DNA of 64,000 bases from the NCBI GenBank assembly GCA_029834535.1, contig JAQMWT010000024.1:186001-250000 (forward strand), in the 5' to 3' direction. Below the pieces are notes generated by a model that had not been told where the DNA came from, made no database searches, and saw only the letters and a program-made list of their open reading frames with translations. Numbering within the stretch: position 1 is the stretch's first letter; every line of letters starts with the position of its first letter. The DNA comes from Chrysophaeum taylorii. Taxonomy: Eukaryota > Sar > Pelagophyceae > Pelagomonadales > Pelagomonadaceae. Below are positions 42,946 through 52,768 of this stretch, one piece after another. The translations under genes were made by a program, and so were the position numbers.

Positions 42946-45603
42946 CAAAATTCATGCGGATCGTCTGGAGTGGATGGCGCGTTTGTTGCATCGGGGTGGC
43001 CTCGCGACACGGTTGATTGAGGCGCTCATTCGCCAGGCTCAAATGCGTTCTGGCGCCTGTTCCCCCGTCTTCGAATCCAGCCATATGCTGCGAATGCCAA
43101 ATGGACAACACCTCTATTGCCACGGACCGCACACGTTTCGGGTGGGTGGAGGGCACCATCGTATGGGCCAGTGCAAATGACGTGCAACTTACTGGGGGTG
43201 GTCCGCTCCCTGGCTCCGCTGCTCCATCTGATCGCACTGTTGTCGATCTTGCGCTCGCTGTTGGTTGGCTGGTCCCTGATATTACCAACCTGCAGAGAGC
43301 GTGCCACGAGAACGAGGTCTGGTGGTCCACTTCCTTCCTCGCGGCGGACGGATATACCTTCCATGACGCATGTATTCCTCCTTCAGCGGTGGACCGTGCT
43401 TGGTTCGTCGCGCGCTTCAAGACATTACTCCGTGCGGACGCTGCCGGCCTTGTTGGGCCCGAATTTTTTCGGGCCGATCGCGCCATGGCAGGTGTCATCC
43501 GTGGTGACGTTTCCTTGTGCATGTTTGACGGCCACCTGCGTACAGTTGAGGTGCAAGACACGGATAGTGATAACGCGCTTGTCTGTGAATTGGAATCCCG
43601 GACATTTCACCGCGAGCTGCAGCCAGGTACAGCTGACGGTAAACTCGAAGGGGTTTGGTACGAGGGTCGTATCCACGGTGTCACGGGCCGCGGCAGACAC
43701 AGACGCATCCTTTTTTGTGCTGGCGGTGACCAGTACTCTTTGACCCCAAAGGCTGTGCGACCGTTTCGTGTGCTTCCCTATGATTTGTCAGTTGACTGGG
43801 ATCCTGCAGCATGGTTTATCCCGAAAGCCACGGCCGTTACGGTCTCTTGCGTCGGTATGCGTCGCCTTCCCGTGAAACGCGGCCGCCCCGCTGGCGAGTT
43901 TCATCGGGAACCTTTCTCTTTGCCGTTAAGTCCCGCTGCAATGCGCAACGAAATTACTCGTTTCCATACCCGCCGCCGCCGCGCATCCAACCCCGCCTCC
44001 CACGTCCTCCACTCTCCCCCCGACCTCGGTTCGAGCACCTACGCTGCGACTGTCGCCGCCCGGTTTCCTATGTGGGCAGCGCCTCGTTCTGCGCTTGATG
44101 GCTGTGGTCCTAGACCGCCCATCGATCATCTCTACGTGGCCAGTGACGGATCCGTGTCCAAAGGCGAGGGCGGAGCTGCTGTAGCCATTTTCGATCCTTT
44201 GGCCCCTCGCCTCTACACTTTCGCTTTGCGGGTCGCTCCCGGTACTCTATATGCGTATCGTGCTGAGGTCATGGGCATCTATGCCGCTCAAGCTGCACTT
44301 TTTTTCGCAATGTACTCCCTCGGTTAACTGTGAAAGCTGGTCTTGACAATAAAGGCGCTGTGCTCAAACATTCTGGCCTCTCGCAGTGCGTGCCCGTTAC
44401 ATCCAGCGATATTTGGGATGAGATTGCGCACTTCACTCCACGCTTAACGACACATTTTGGTTCATTTTACCTCGAGTGGGTGCAAGGCCACCCGGAACGT
44501 CGCAAATCTTCTTCCCAGTTCACCTTTGTCGAGTCTCTCCAACATCGTGCTGATGGCCTTGAGGCACGTGGCCGGTGTGGAGCGGGTGCGGATGACCCTT
44601 CTTGCACGCATTTCTACCACGGCCGACGTTGGTTTGTCACCTTCCAGCGGCGCCGTCTGTTTGCTGGGGTTTGCTCCACTTTGCTGACGCAGCTTGGCAC
44701 TGCGCGCCTTCGTGCTCATGAGCCTGCCGACGTCAGTCCTCTCAATTTGCTCTCACGGACGTCTTTTGTCGGCAAGTCATTCATGACGTGTGCCATGCAG
44801 GTTAAGTTCCTCAGGGCGCAATTAGCCACCCGACAGCACTCTGCTGCCTGGGGATTTGTTGTCCCTGATCACACGTGTCGCTTTTGTCGCGGCCCTGGTT
44901 CTTCCGATTCCCTTCACCATCTTCTGACTACTTGCCCGCATCCCACTTTGACGATGGCGAGACAGAGTTATGCTGCTACTCTGCTGCTCGATCCGCTTGT
45001 ACTCGCCAGCTTGACTTTACAGGACTGGTTGTCTTCACGTCTCTCTGCTTCCCACGCTGCTCTTGTGCTTGATCTACGACCACGATGTTCGTCTGCCCTA
45101 CCCTTCGCATCCGACGCTGCTTATGACTTCGTAGTACGCGGTCGTTTGTCGTGCGGCGCTTATTGACTGACATCTTTGTTGCTCGTGACGTCGATGCTGA
45201 TGACGTGTGGATATCTCGTCTTCTCGCGTCATAAATGTGGCCGCCTCGCGCGGACCAAATTATGGAGGCCTGTTTGGGAGGTCTGGCATCATGCTGCAAC
45301 CGTCGCTTAGCGTCGTCGTCTCCTCGTGTCTATTTTATTTATTTATTTGAATATATATTTCATCACCACGCCTGCCGCTACTCTCTATTCTTCTTTCCCC
45401 TCGCCCTCTTTGAGCTCCTTGCGTCACTCCTTCTTGCCTTGCTCCCTTTTTTGCCTCTGATGAGAATGTGCGTTCTTGCTTCGTCCGTCTTCCCCCCCGC
45501 GCGCATATCCTTCGTATTTTTGGTGCTTCCTTGCGCTCATCCATTCTGGCTCTTTGAGCCTGGAAGTTGCAAACCACAATAATAATAATAATAATAATAA
45601 TAG
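42946..45603 (+). mobile_element. 5'-truncated LINE (family B) with RNase H and (AAT)n tail
   Basis: The coding remnant is followed by a 3' UTR ending in AGTTGCAAACCACA and (AAT)n at 45580-45603. No reverse transcriptase core is present, so the copy is truncated. The same 3' end is recognisable at the right borders of both 9.7-kb units. Confidence 0.75.
43017..45166 (+). pseudogene. LINE-B protein, RNase H domain and C-terminal zinc finger, frameshifted
   Basis: Frame one (43017-44327) ends in the first half of an RNase H: A-S-D-G-S-V-S-K-G-E-G-G-A-A-V and Y-R-A-E-V-M-G-I-Y-A. Frame two (44330-45166) supplies L-D-N-K-G-A-V, W-V-Q-G-H-P and H-R-A-D-G-L-E. Together these hold the D-E-D-D residues of RNase H, but a frame change at about 44300-44330, near a T run, separates them. 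A C-x2-C..H-x4-5-C cluster (C-R-F-C..H-H-L-L-T-T-C) follows, as in many LINE C-termini. The element is inactive as sequenced unless the break is a sequencing error. Confidence 0.75.
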
Positions 45604-45696
45604 CTAACCAACAAACAAACTATCTAGAGGCCAGTCCAATGCATGGGGCGTAGGCTACTCCCAGCGTCATGGCGCGTGGAAGTAGGGTTAGGCAAG

Positions 45697-46600
45697 CTAC
45701 TTGAGATACTCGGCGTAGACATTCTCGACGACACCCGGGGCCCACTGGTAGCCGTGGAAGAAACCGCCGACGTTGTTGTACTTGTTGCAGGGGACGTTGA
45801 CGACCTTGCCTTCGAGGTCGGTGTGGAGCTTGGATTCGCGAAAGCCCTCGCGGCCGAGGGCGTTCTTGCCGTTCACGACGTTGGAGGCGACCATGGTCAG
45901 GTCCTTGTTGGAGTGGAGGGCAAAGATTTTCCCGGTACAGAGCTTGGCGATGCACTTGCCTCCGCGTCGTTACTATTTTTGTCTTTGTCAAAGATGTCGT
46001 AACGGACGTCGGCCGCGACCACGAACGCGTGCTTCATTTTGTGGGCTCCTTGGCCGAGAAGGCGCTGCCAGAGGGGGTGTTCCCTTGCGCTTTGCCACCT
46101 CAGGACGTAGTTCCCCATCGAATGGCACGTGATGGACGTCGCGAAATTGGCTTCATCGATGCGAGACAATAATTCTAACAGAGGCACGAGTTGTTTCGAG
46201 ACCCCAAAGGATACGTGACAAACCCGAGGAACGATGGGATACGCAACTTCTTGCAGGGCCACATGATGGGAACTAGCAGAATGTTCTCCTTTTCTAAATT
46301 TTTCCGGCCTTGGTCGACGCTCTCGAAAAAATCACCCGGTTGCACGTTGAAGCCGCGGACGTGCGCCATCACGTGTCGAGCGTTGATCTCCTTCGCTTCT
46401 CTCGTGACGTGCTTCTTGAAGGTCGGGAAATCCACTTTATTCGCCACGAAGAGCGGTCGCCGGAACGGCCCACGCGACTTCTTCTGGACGTCGACCAGAC
46501 ATACCGCGACATTTTCGGGGCGTGTACGCGTCGAACCCGACTTTCGAGCTTGTCGCGTCGACCGTCTTGACGTCCACGCTCGTTAGTAGCAGCAGCTTCG
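45697..46600 (-). CDS. DUF900-like alpha/beta hydrolase
   Basis: Minus-strand gene read in pieces. It probably begins near 46600 (M-P-K-L-L-L-L-T-S-V-D-V). The block at 46525-46243 holds H-V-R-G-F-N and I-M-W-P-C; after an intron at 46175-46242 (68 nt, GTATCC donor, TTAG acceptor, phase 1) comes the nucleophile elbow C-H-S-M-G-N-Y-V-L and A-A-D-V-R-Y-D-I-F; the last block (45930-45697) has A-L-H-S-N-K-D-L-T-M and N-G-K-N-A-L-G-R and ends Y-A-E-Y-L-K at 45697. The order HGFN-like, WPS-like, HSMGN, AAPD-like, S-x-x-D-x-A matches PF05990. Substrate unknown. The joins near 46560 and 45970 are unresolved, so either more introns exist or the gene is damaged. Confidence 0.6.
46175..46242 (-). other. 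Intron in the hydrolase gene (68 nt)
   Basis: Removal links P-C-K-K-L to Q-L-L-S-R-I-D-E-A-N-F in frame. Confidence 0.6.
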
Positions 46601-46657
46601 GCATCTCCAGCGCCTTTGCAAAGCTCGAAAAACTCTCGAAATGATCTTTTCTTCTAA

Positions 46658-48000
46658 TAAAAAAAGGGAAAAGTCAAGTTTCCAACCACCATATAAGTTT
46701 GGTCACTGTAAACCTTCAACAAGTTTGGTCACTTAAGTTTGGTCAATCCGTGTCTTGGTTGACTAAACTTGTACTCTTAGAGAGCAAACATACGGTTCGA
46801 TGACAAAACAAGGCCCGCCGTGATCAAGCTTTCAGGGGTTCTGCATGTCGCGCTGTGACTCCGGATCGTCCTTCGACTTCGATACGAACACGGTATCGAT
46901 GCGGGCTTCGCTCAGCTCGAGCGGGAGCGTGGTGGTAACACGCCGACGTCGGTTGACCACGACGCCGAGAAAGAAAACAAGAAGTCGCGTGCCCAGGCGA
47001 AGGTAAACGACTATGAGAGATCGCCGAGTACGCTGTCGCAGCTCAGAGCGCGCAAATACGAGGCTCCACTTTACTCGATCTGACCAAGATGCCAAGTTCA
47101 GCAGGTGTGTTCTCGAGGCCGACTTGCAGCAGATGATGTTCGACACGGGCGGCAAGTTGACGGCGTGTACAACATGGTCTACAGCGCGACAGCGCTGTCG
47201 TTCAAGTGCTATATGCAAGATGCAGCGTTTATGTGCGTGCTGCTCGTTGTGATGTGCAAGTAGAAAATACTGTCACGTGTGCTAAAAGGCACACCTGCTC
47301 CGAACCTTCTTGCTGACAAAGATCCAGCTATCGCGCGAAGCACTTCTGCGAGGCCGTGTCGGTCCTCATCAAGGGCTTTATGGAGGGCAAGTCAGGCGGC
47401 TCGCTGGCCGGTTAGCACCCGGAAAGTCCGTGTTGGGATGGGGTTCGCTCGGTTGGGCAGAGCGCGACGGACAGGTCGATTGTTCGTGGACCAACACGTC
47501 CGCGGCCTGCGACGCTTTTGCACGACCTCGCACAAGACCGCGCAGTGGCGGTCCACCATCAACGAGTCCGTCCTCGTCCCTCGCCTCTGCCCCACAACTG
47601 CGTGATTTGCCTCTGTGATTCCGCACCGGCTCCTGCCGGTCCGGCCTGGCTCCCATGCTCGGGAGAGGTCTAAAGTTAGTTAGTTAGTTATTCAGTCTGT
47701 CAGGCGGCTCTTCTCGGCATATGCGTTTGATAGACATCTGCAACAGTGTCATCCGCTAAAGGCGCGAGATGACGAACCGGGATCGTTCGCTGTAGTCTGT
47801 CATAAACATCGAACTAATAAGGCGCATCCGAATAATCTTGGGCGACGAAACAGCGTGGTATCAGCGTTGTCTTGCGCAGGCCTTATTTGTATATGTTGTT
47901 CTGCGAGTGTTCGCATGTTGATGCGTGTGTATGGTCAAACTTGGAGGCATTCAATTTGGTGTGATCAAATTTCGAACAATCACATCAAACTTGTCATATT
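46658..48000. repeat. Dispersed repeat E, copy 2
   Basis: Homologous to 4441-5415. It begins AAGTTTCCAACCACCA, has TTGGTCACTTAAGTTTGGTC motifs at 46700-46760 and matching ones at 47935-48000. The coding-like remnants include V-Y-S-A-T-A-L-S-F-K and, in another frame, K-H-F-C-E-A-V-S-V-L-I-K-G-F-M-E-G-K. It carries a later 296-bp insertion. Confidence 0.7.
47403..47698 (+). mobile_element. 296-bp retroinsertion with GTTA tail and 12-bp target duplication
   Basis: GTCAGGCGGCTC flanks the insert at 47391-47402 and 47699-47710. Copy 1 of repeat E (near 5090-5101, GTCGGGCGGTTC) is the empty site. The insert ends in GTTAGTTAGTTA plus TTCAGTCT, and its last 70 bp match 39520-39590. Confidence 0.88.
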
Positions 48001-48860
48001 TTAGACTCGTACCGATGACTGGGTTAGAATTACAGGGGTGGTGTCGGCGATCTTCCGGAACGAGGATGTCGACGTCTTGACATCCCTTCGCGCCGCAGCT
48101 TGTATTTGCCGACTTTCTCGTACAGTGCTCGACGGTGCAGCAGCAGCTCCCGGGGAGATCTTGCGGCAGGGCGGGGTTGTCGAGATGCGCGAGGAGGAGG
48201 AGGATAAGGAGGTGTTCTCTTACGGTCGTGCGAGTTGTTTATGCTGGCGTAACGGCACGTGCTCGCGTTGCCGTCCCATGATCAAGCTGGACAGCTAACT
48301 CCGGATCGGGTACGCGACGGTGAGGAACTCCTGAACGTGGTCCTGTACGGTCCCGCACAAGTGTGGGACTACAATCTTTGGGTGCTCGAGGGGCGTTGCT
48401 CGCGCATTTTCTCGAGGTCGTCGAGTTTCGCGTTCTCGACCCCGAGTCGATTATCAAAGACGCGCTCCCTCTCGAGTTTTGGGATGCAGAATGGGGTGAT
48501 CCGTCTCACGCAGACCGTGTAAGTCTGGTGTCCTATGTCCGCTTGTTGTTGAAGAATGACGCACGACCACGGCAACACCACTGTGGTGAGTCGCGGTTTG
48601 GGTAGCTTCTACGAACGATGGAAGGTACGAGAATGGGCCCAGCTTAAGTACGCCAAGCCGTGGGAATCTGCTCTCGGGGCCGCGTGTCGCTGCCCGCTCT
48701 CCTTGCGTATCGCCGTGCTGTCTTAGGACGGACCTCCTTCTAAGGCGGTCATGGGGGGGTGTCCATGCCGCGCGTGTAACGCCACGGTAGATTCTGCGTA
48801 GCTGCAGCACCTAGCTCTCGTTTTTAAAGCATTTTCGCACCAAAAGCGCTCACGCGCCCC
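48001..48860. other. Stretch with short unsupported frames
   Basis: Plus frames 48038-48298 (acidic, Cys-rich end) and 48363-48605 (E-V-V-E-F-R-V-L-D-P-E-S) look protein-like, but neither matches a family I know and they do not join. Possibly repeat-derived. Confidence 0.25.
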
Positions 48861-48889
48861 CTTAAAAAGCCTCCTTAAGTTTGATTTTA

Positions 48890-49140
48890 AAAGCCGAAGT
48901 TTGGTCAATACTGTGGAAGTTTGAGGAGTAGTGATCAAACTTGTTGACCAAACTTACAAGGAAATTAATCAAACTTGAAGGGTTGATTGATCAAACTTAA
49001 TGCAACTTCGGAGTGACCAAACTTAACTGACCTAACTTCTATGGAAAGTGACCACACATGTGAGTTTTTCCTTAATCATACATCAAAATTGAGCAAACAT
49101 GAAAGAAATTCACCAAACTTTTTGACCAAACTTGACGGAT
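48890..49140. repeat. AACTT/TGATCAAACTT motif cluster
   Basis: At least ten copies of (TGA)CCAAACTT or ATCAAACTT with variable spacing, like the edges of repeat E. It may be the end of a third copy. Confidence 0.7.
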
Positions 49141-49154
49141 CCCTAAAATAAAAC

Positions 49155-50215
49155 AAGTGCAGGCCAGTAAGTTCGCCAGTAAGTTCACCTGGTCCCAATC
49201 TCTAACCCCAGTAAGTTCACCTGGTCCCAGTAAGTTCACCTAGTCCCAATCTCTAACCCCAGTAAGTTCGGCGTAAGCCGACTCGTGCTCACATCCACTC
49301 ACCCCACTCTCCTTCGAGCTCGTCGCTCTCGCCTCCGCCAACCAAAGCTGCCTTGATCCGCACACGCCGCTAACCTTTGAGTTTGAGTTGTCAAAAAAAC
49401 CCAGTATGTTCACCTGGTCCCAGTAAGTTCACCTGGTCACTCAGTTCACCGAGTCCCAATCTCAAACCCCAGTAAGTTCACGTGATCCCAGTAAGTTCAC
49501 CTATAGTGCGCGTGTAGACGCCGGTAGGGGGCTTATCGGTATTGCGGAGCACGTGTGAGGTAGGGTGGAGTCGTCGACTCAGAAGAGCATATTCTCGGGG
49601 TTGCCGATCGACACAGAGCCGCGTAGAGCTGGACGTGACAGAAGACGGGCTTGTGGGCAAGAGGACGCCAACCTCGCGGGGCGTCTGGCCCTGGCTCTTG
49701 TTGATCGTTTGGCGTAGGCGGGCCTTAAGGGATACAGGTTGGAGGACCCTCGGTAACAACGACACGATCGATAATGTATCTGGTACCGTTGCAGTGGCCG
49801 TGCGACGGGTTGAGGTTGCGAAGACTTTAAGCTCGCGATCAAAGTCAGCATGCCGTTGGTTGTCACGGAGTTGAAAACTCTACTGTAAAGAGCGAGGCGT
49901 CGTCTTCCGACCCAGCCTAGTCAGCCGAAAAGAACTCCGACGCCTCGTCTCCGGGAAAAAAAGGCCGCGGTCATGCGCGCGTTGTCAGCATCGACAACAT
50001 CATTTCGACGGGGCGTGAGAATGGCGCGCTGAAAGAGCCGCCGCGGGTCGTGGAAATAGTCTGCGAGGTCGCCGTAGACGGCTTGGAGGATCACTGTCTG
50101 GCTCTCGCGCCTACCTGATCCTTACTCTCGCGCGTACCTGATCCTTACCCTAAATCGAGGGACAGACAGACAAACAAACAAACAGACAGACAAACATCTG
50201 TCGATTAGTAGTTAG
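49155..50215. mobile_element. Single inverted-arm element arm (minisatellite + helicase remnant)
   Basis: Begins ACAAGTGCAGGCCAGTAAG at 49155. The minisatellite runs to about 49510 and the helicase remnant (minus) from 49505 to about 50100, followed by the LINE-A fragment and a GACA/AACA tail (50160-50192), then CTGTCGATTAGTAGTTAGGA. No opposing arm follows, so this is a solo arm or half-deleted element. Confidence 0.7.
49505..50100 (-). pseudogene. Helitron-type helicase C-terminal remnant, copy 3
   Basis: Minus 49765-49478 reads [19 protein letters not shown] with frame changes relative to the upstream A-I-L-T-P-R-R-N-D part. Confidence 0.75.
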
Positions 50216-51153
50216 GAAGCATCAGTAGTGACTGTAATAACTGGTGTTCTCTCTCACGTCGTCGCACAACATTTTATAGTACGTAGATATTAGTCGGATA
50301 CATTATTACTAGAAAGAGAGTTTATATGATGTATCTTTGCTGAGTCAGAAACGACGTCACCGTTGGTCGTCGTCGTCCAGGCGCGCGGCGCCGATTACGT
50401 CGTCGTCGTCGTCGCCGCCGCCGACGCCGAGAGAGTTCATTTGTTCCTGATCCCACGTACTGCCGAGATATCGGGCTGTAGAATCGAGCGAAAAAGCTGA
50501 GAACCGTGCCAGCCGAGAAAGGGTGCATGACAACGAAGCGGAAGAGAAGCAGAGTCTGGAGGATAATAACGGCGGACGCGGCGCGAGATATGTGGCGTTC
50601 AACAAGGCGCCTGCGACGCTCTTCTTGCCGAGCAGTGCCGGCGGGCTGACCGCACCTTCGGGTACAAGCACTTCGCCTTCTGCAGCAATCTAATCTCGCG
50701 GCCACAGGTGGCGGTGGCATCATGCTGCCTGCGGCACGAGGGCGAAGCGCGCGCGGTTGTCGCAAACTCGACGTTCATCTGCGGGCGAGGTTCTCCGACT
50801 CCAAGACGCGGGAGCTTCGACTGCAACGACTTGGACTTCCAAGAATTCCCCCACGCGGGGCGAGATTTCGGCGTCGGCCGAAAACAACTACCGAGACGGA
50901 TCTGGACGCGTCGATGCTGGACGCTGGTGGTGCGAGACTCCGTCACCCCAGCATCAACGAAGTCAAGTTCGGCAACCTGGCAAACACGGTCCTTCCGCAG
51001 TCCTCCTAATTGAAGTATGAAAACAAGTACAAGAGTCCTCCTCCTCCTCCTCAGGCGTCGTCGTCCAAGTTGTGACACAGAGACGCATGCACGTATGCAT
51101 GAGCGTTATACCCCCTTTAGGGTAAGTAAGTAAGTGTTGTTGTCGAAAAAAAA
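50216..51153. other. Possible gene remnant upstream of the pseudouridine synthase
   Basis: 50216-50340 is AT-rich. On plus, 50560-51009 has protein-like pieces in different frames (Y-V-A-F-N-K-A-P-A-T-L-F; R-T-F-G-Y-K-H-F-A-F-C-S-N; the last ends S-I-N-E-V-K-F-G-N-L-A-N-T-V-L at 51009). On minus, 50671-50357 is also open. I cannot choose; a broken or intron-rich plus-strand gene is the best guess. Confidence 0.3.
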
Positions 51154-52155
51154 ATGGACGAGCTCCCGCGATGGGGGCAGACAAAGAAGATCCTGAAAAG
51201 CGCTCGACTGAAGAAGAGCCCCGGGGACTTTATTGTCGACGAGATTTCCGAAGAAGGGGGACGCGCCTCGGAGGAGGCGACGGAAGTGGCCGGAAACCTG
51301 TGCGTGCTGCGCAAGGAGGACGTCGAAGGGCTCGGCGCCGAGCGGGTCATAAAACGCGCGCTCCAGACGACCGTTTCGACGGCGGGAATCAAGGACAAGC
51401 GCGCGATCACGTATCAGTTTGTGAGTCTCGGGCGGACGTTGGCCGCGCGACGCACGTGGCGCGGTCTCGCGCTGACGCCCGTCGGGTCGCGAGACCGCGC
51501 TCTAGAGACCGGACAACTCTCGGGAAACGCGTTCCGGGTGACGCTCAGAGAGGTCGTCGGGGAGATCGAGATGCCGTCGGAACTTGAATTCCCAAACTAC
51601 TTTGGTCCTCAGCGCGTTGGTTCGTGGCGACACGGCAGGGCGATGCTACGCCGAGATTACGCGGAGTTGATGCTGCTCGTCGCGCCCGAGCTCGAGACGA
51701 TGGCACCCAAGAAAGTGGCGCGCAAAATGCGGAAGACGAACTTGGCGTTGAGCGCGGTGCGCGAGTACGGAAGGACGGGAGATGCGAAGAGTGCGATCGC
51801 CGCGGTTCCGCATCGCGCGAAGGCGCTTTGGATTCACGCGTATCAATCCTATCTCTTCAACGTCGGCGTGGCCGCCGTACTGCGGCCAGGAGCAGAACAA
51901 CATTGCTTGGGGCTCGTGGGGTCCCAGGTGCCGCCGGAGGAGGACGCGGTGCGGGCCGCGATGGCCGCCGATGGCATCACCCAGCAGGACTTCCCCCGAT
52001 GGTGCCGGGGGTCTCCTCGTCGCCCCGTCGTCGCGACGGCGACCAATATCCAAGCCCGCCGCGTGAAGGACGACCTCCGGCTCTCGTTCGAGCTGCCTCC
52101 CGGCTCTTTCGCGACCTCTTTCCTGCGCGAAATTTGCGACGATCTCTCATACTAG
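51154..52155 (+). CDS. TruD/PUS7-family tRNA pseudouridine synthase
   Basis: 333 aa, one exon from ATG 51154. It converts uridine to pseudouridine in tRNA (position 13 in bacteria; several RNAs for PUS7). The catalytic Asp81 lies in T-A-G-I-K-D-K-R-A-I-T-Y-Q, the family signature; also visible are S-G-N-A-F-R-V-T-L-R, N-Y-F-G-P-Q-R-V-G and the Y-Q-S-Y-L-F-N motif. The length is close to bacterial TruD (about 350) and about half of fungal or animal PUS7, so this is a compact form. No targeting peptide is evident. Both the TruD insertion and catalytic core appear, the former shortened. Confidence 0.92.
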   Translation: MDELPRWGQTKKILKSARLKKSPGDFIVDEISEEGGRASEEATEVAGNLCVLRKEDVEGLGAERVIKRALQTTVSTAGIKDKRAITYQFVSLGRTLAARRTWRGLALTPVGSRDRALETGQLSGNAFRVTLREVVGEIEMPSELEFPNYFGPQRVGSWRHGRAMLRRDYAELMLLVAPELETMAPKKVARKMRKTNLALSAVREYGRTGDAKSAIAAVPHRAKALWIHAYQSYLFNVGVAAVLRPGAEQHCLGLVGSQVPPEEDAVRAAMAADGITQQDFPRWCRGSPRRPVVATATNIQARRVKDDLRLSFELPPGSFATSFLREICDDLSY

Positions 52156-52768
52156 GGTAATTAATCTAGGTCGTCTCGAGTCGAACGAGTCGCGTTCGAC
52201 GCCGCCGCCGTGATATATGATGAGTCCAGAGGAATTCGTCGTCGAGCTGTTGTGTACTTCCGGAAGGAGCCGGTCCATTTCAAGGGGAACCTTGACGAAT
52301 TCGACGAGGATATATATCGAAGCTATCGCCGCCGCGACAACATCCGAAGCCTAAGGACGAGCTGTCGAGGCGCTGCGTACGACGCGGGACGTGCCGCGCG
52401 CTGCCGCGCCCCCGGCGAATCGCTCGCCGAGGCGCTGATAAAGCGGCCGCGGGTCTAAGCGTCGACTTTCTTTCTTTCTTTCTTTCTGGGGCTGAGCACA
52501 AGATTCGCCTTTGGGGGGAGGGACCTCTACAGAAAAAAAAACGTCATCCTTCTTTTTTTCCAACACGACAGTGCGCCGCCGCCTTCAGACGTACGAATTA
52601 TAGTGGCAGGAGGGGAATCTTCAAAGAATCTGGCCGGCGCCTGGATATTCTGAATTTGAAGTTGCACGATCCGTTAGAGCCATGAATGAATAAATAATAG
52701 TTGGGGCATCTGGACCCTCCCAGAGCCACCAGTTTCTCTTATCCTCTCGCTGTTGTTGCGAAAACGAG
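52156..52768. other. Intergenic between the pseudouridine synthase and phosphorylase genes
   Basis: A 45-codon frame at 52217 (M-M-S-P-E-E-F-V-V-E-L-L) and an overlapping 82-codon frame at 52210 are open but unsupported. 52464-52486 is a (TTTC)n run. Confidence 0.4.

Noticed and set aside
50160-50192. GACA/AACA run considered as telomeric repeat
   Set aside because: It is short, internal, and always joined to LINE-A 3' ends; it is a retrotransposon tail.
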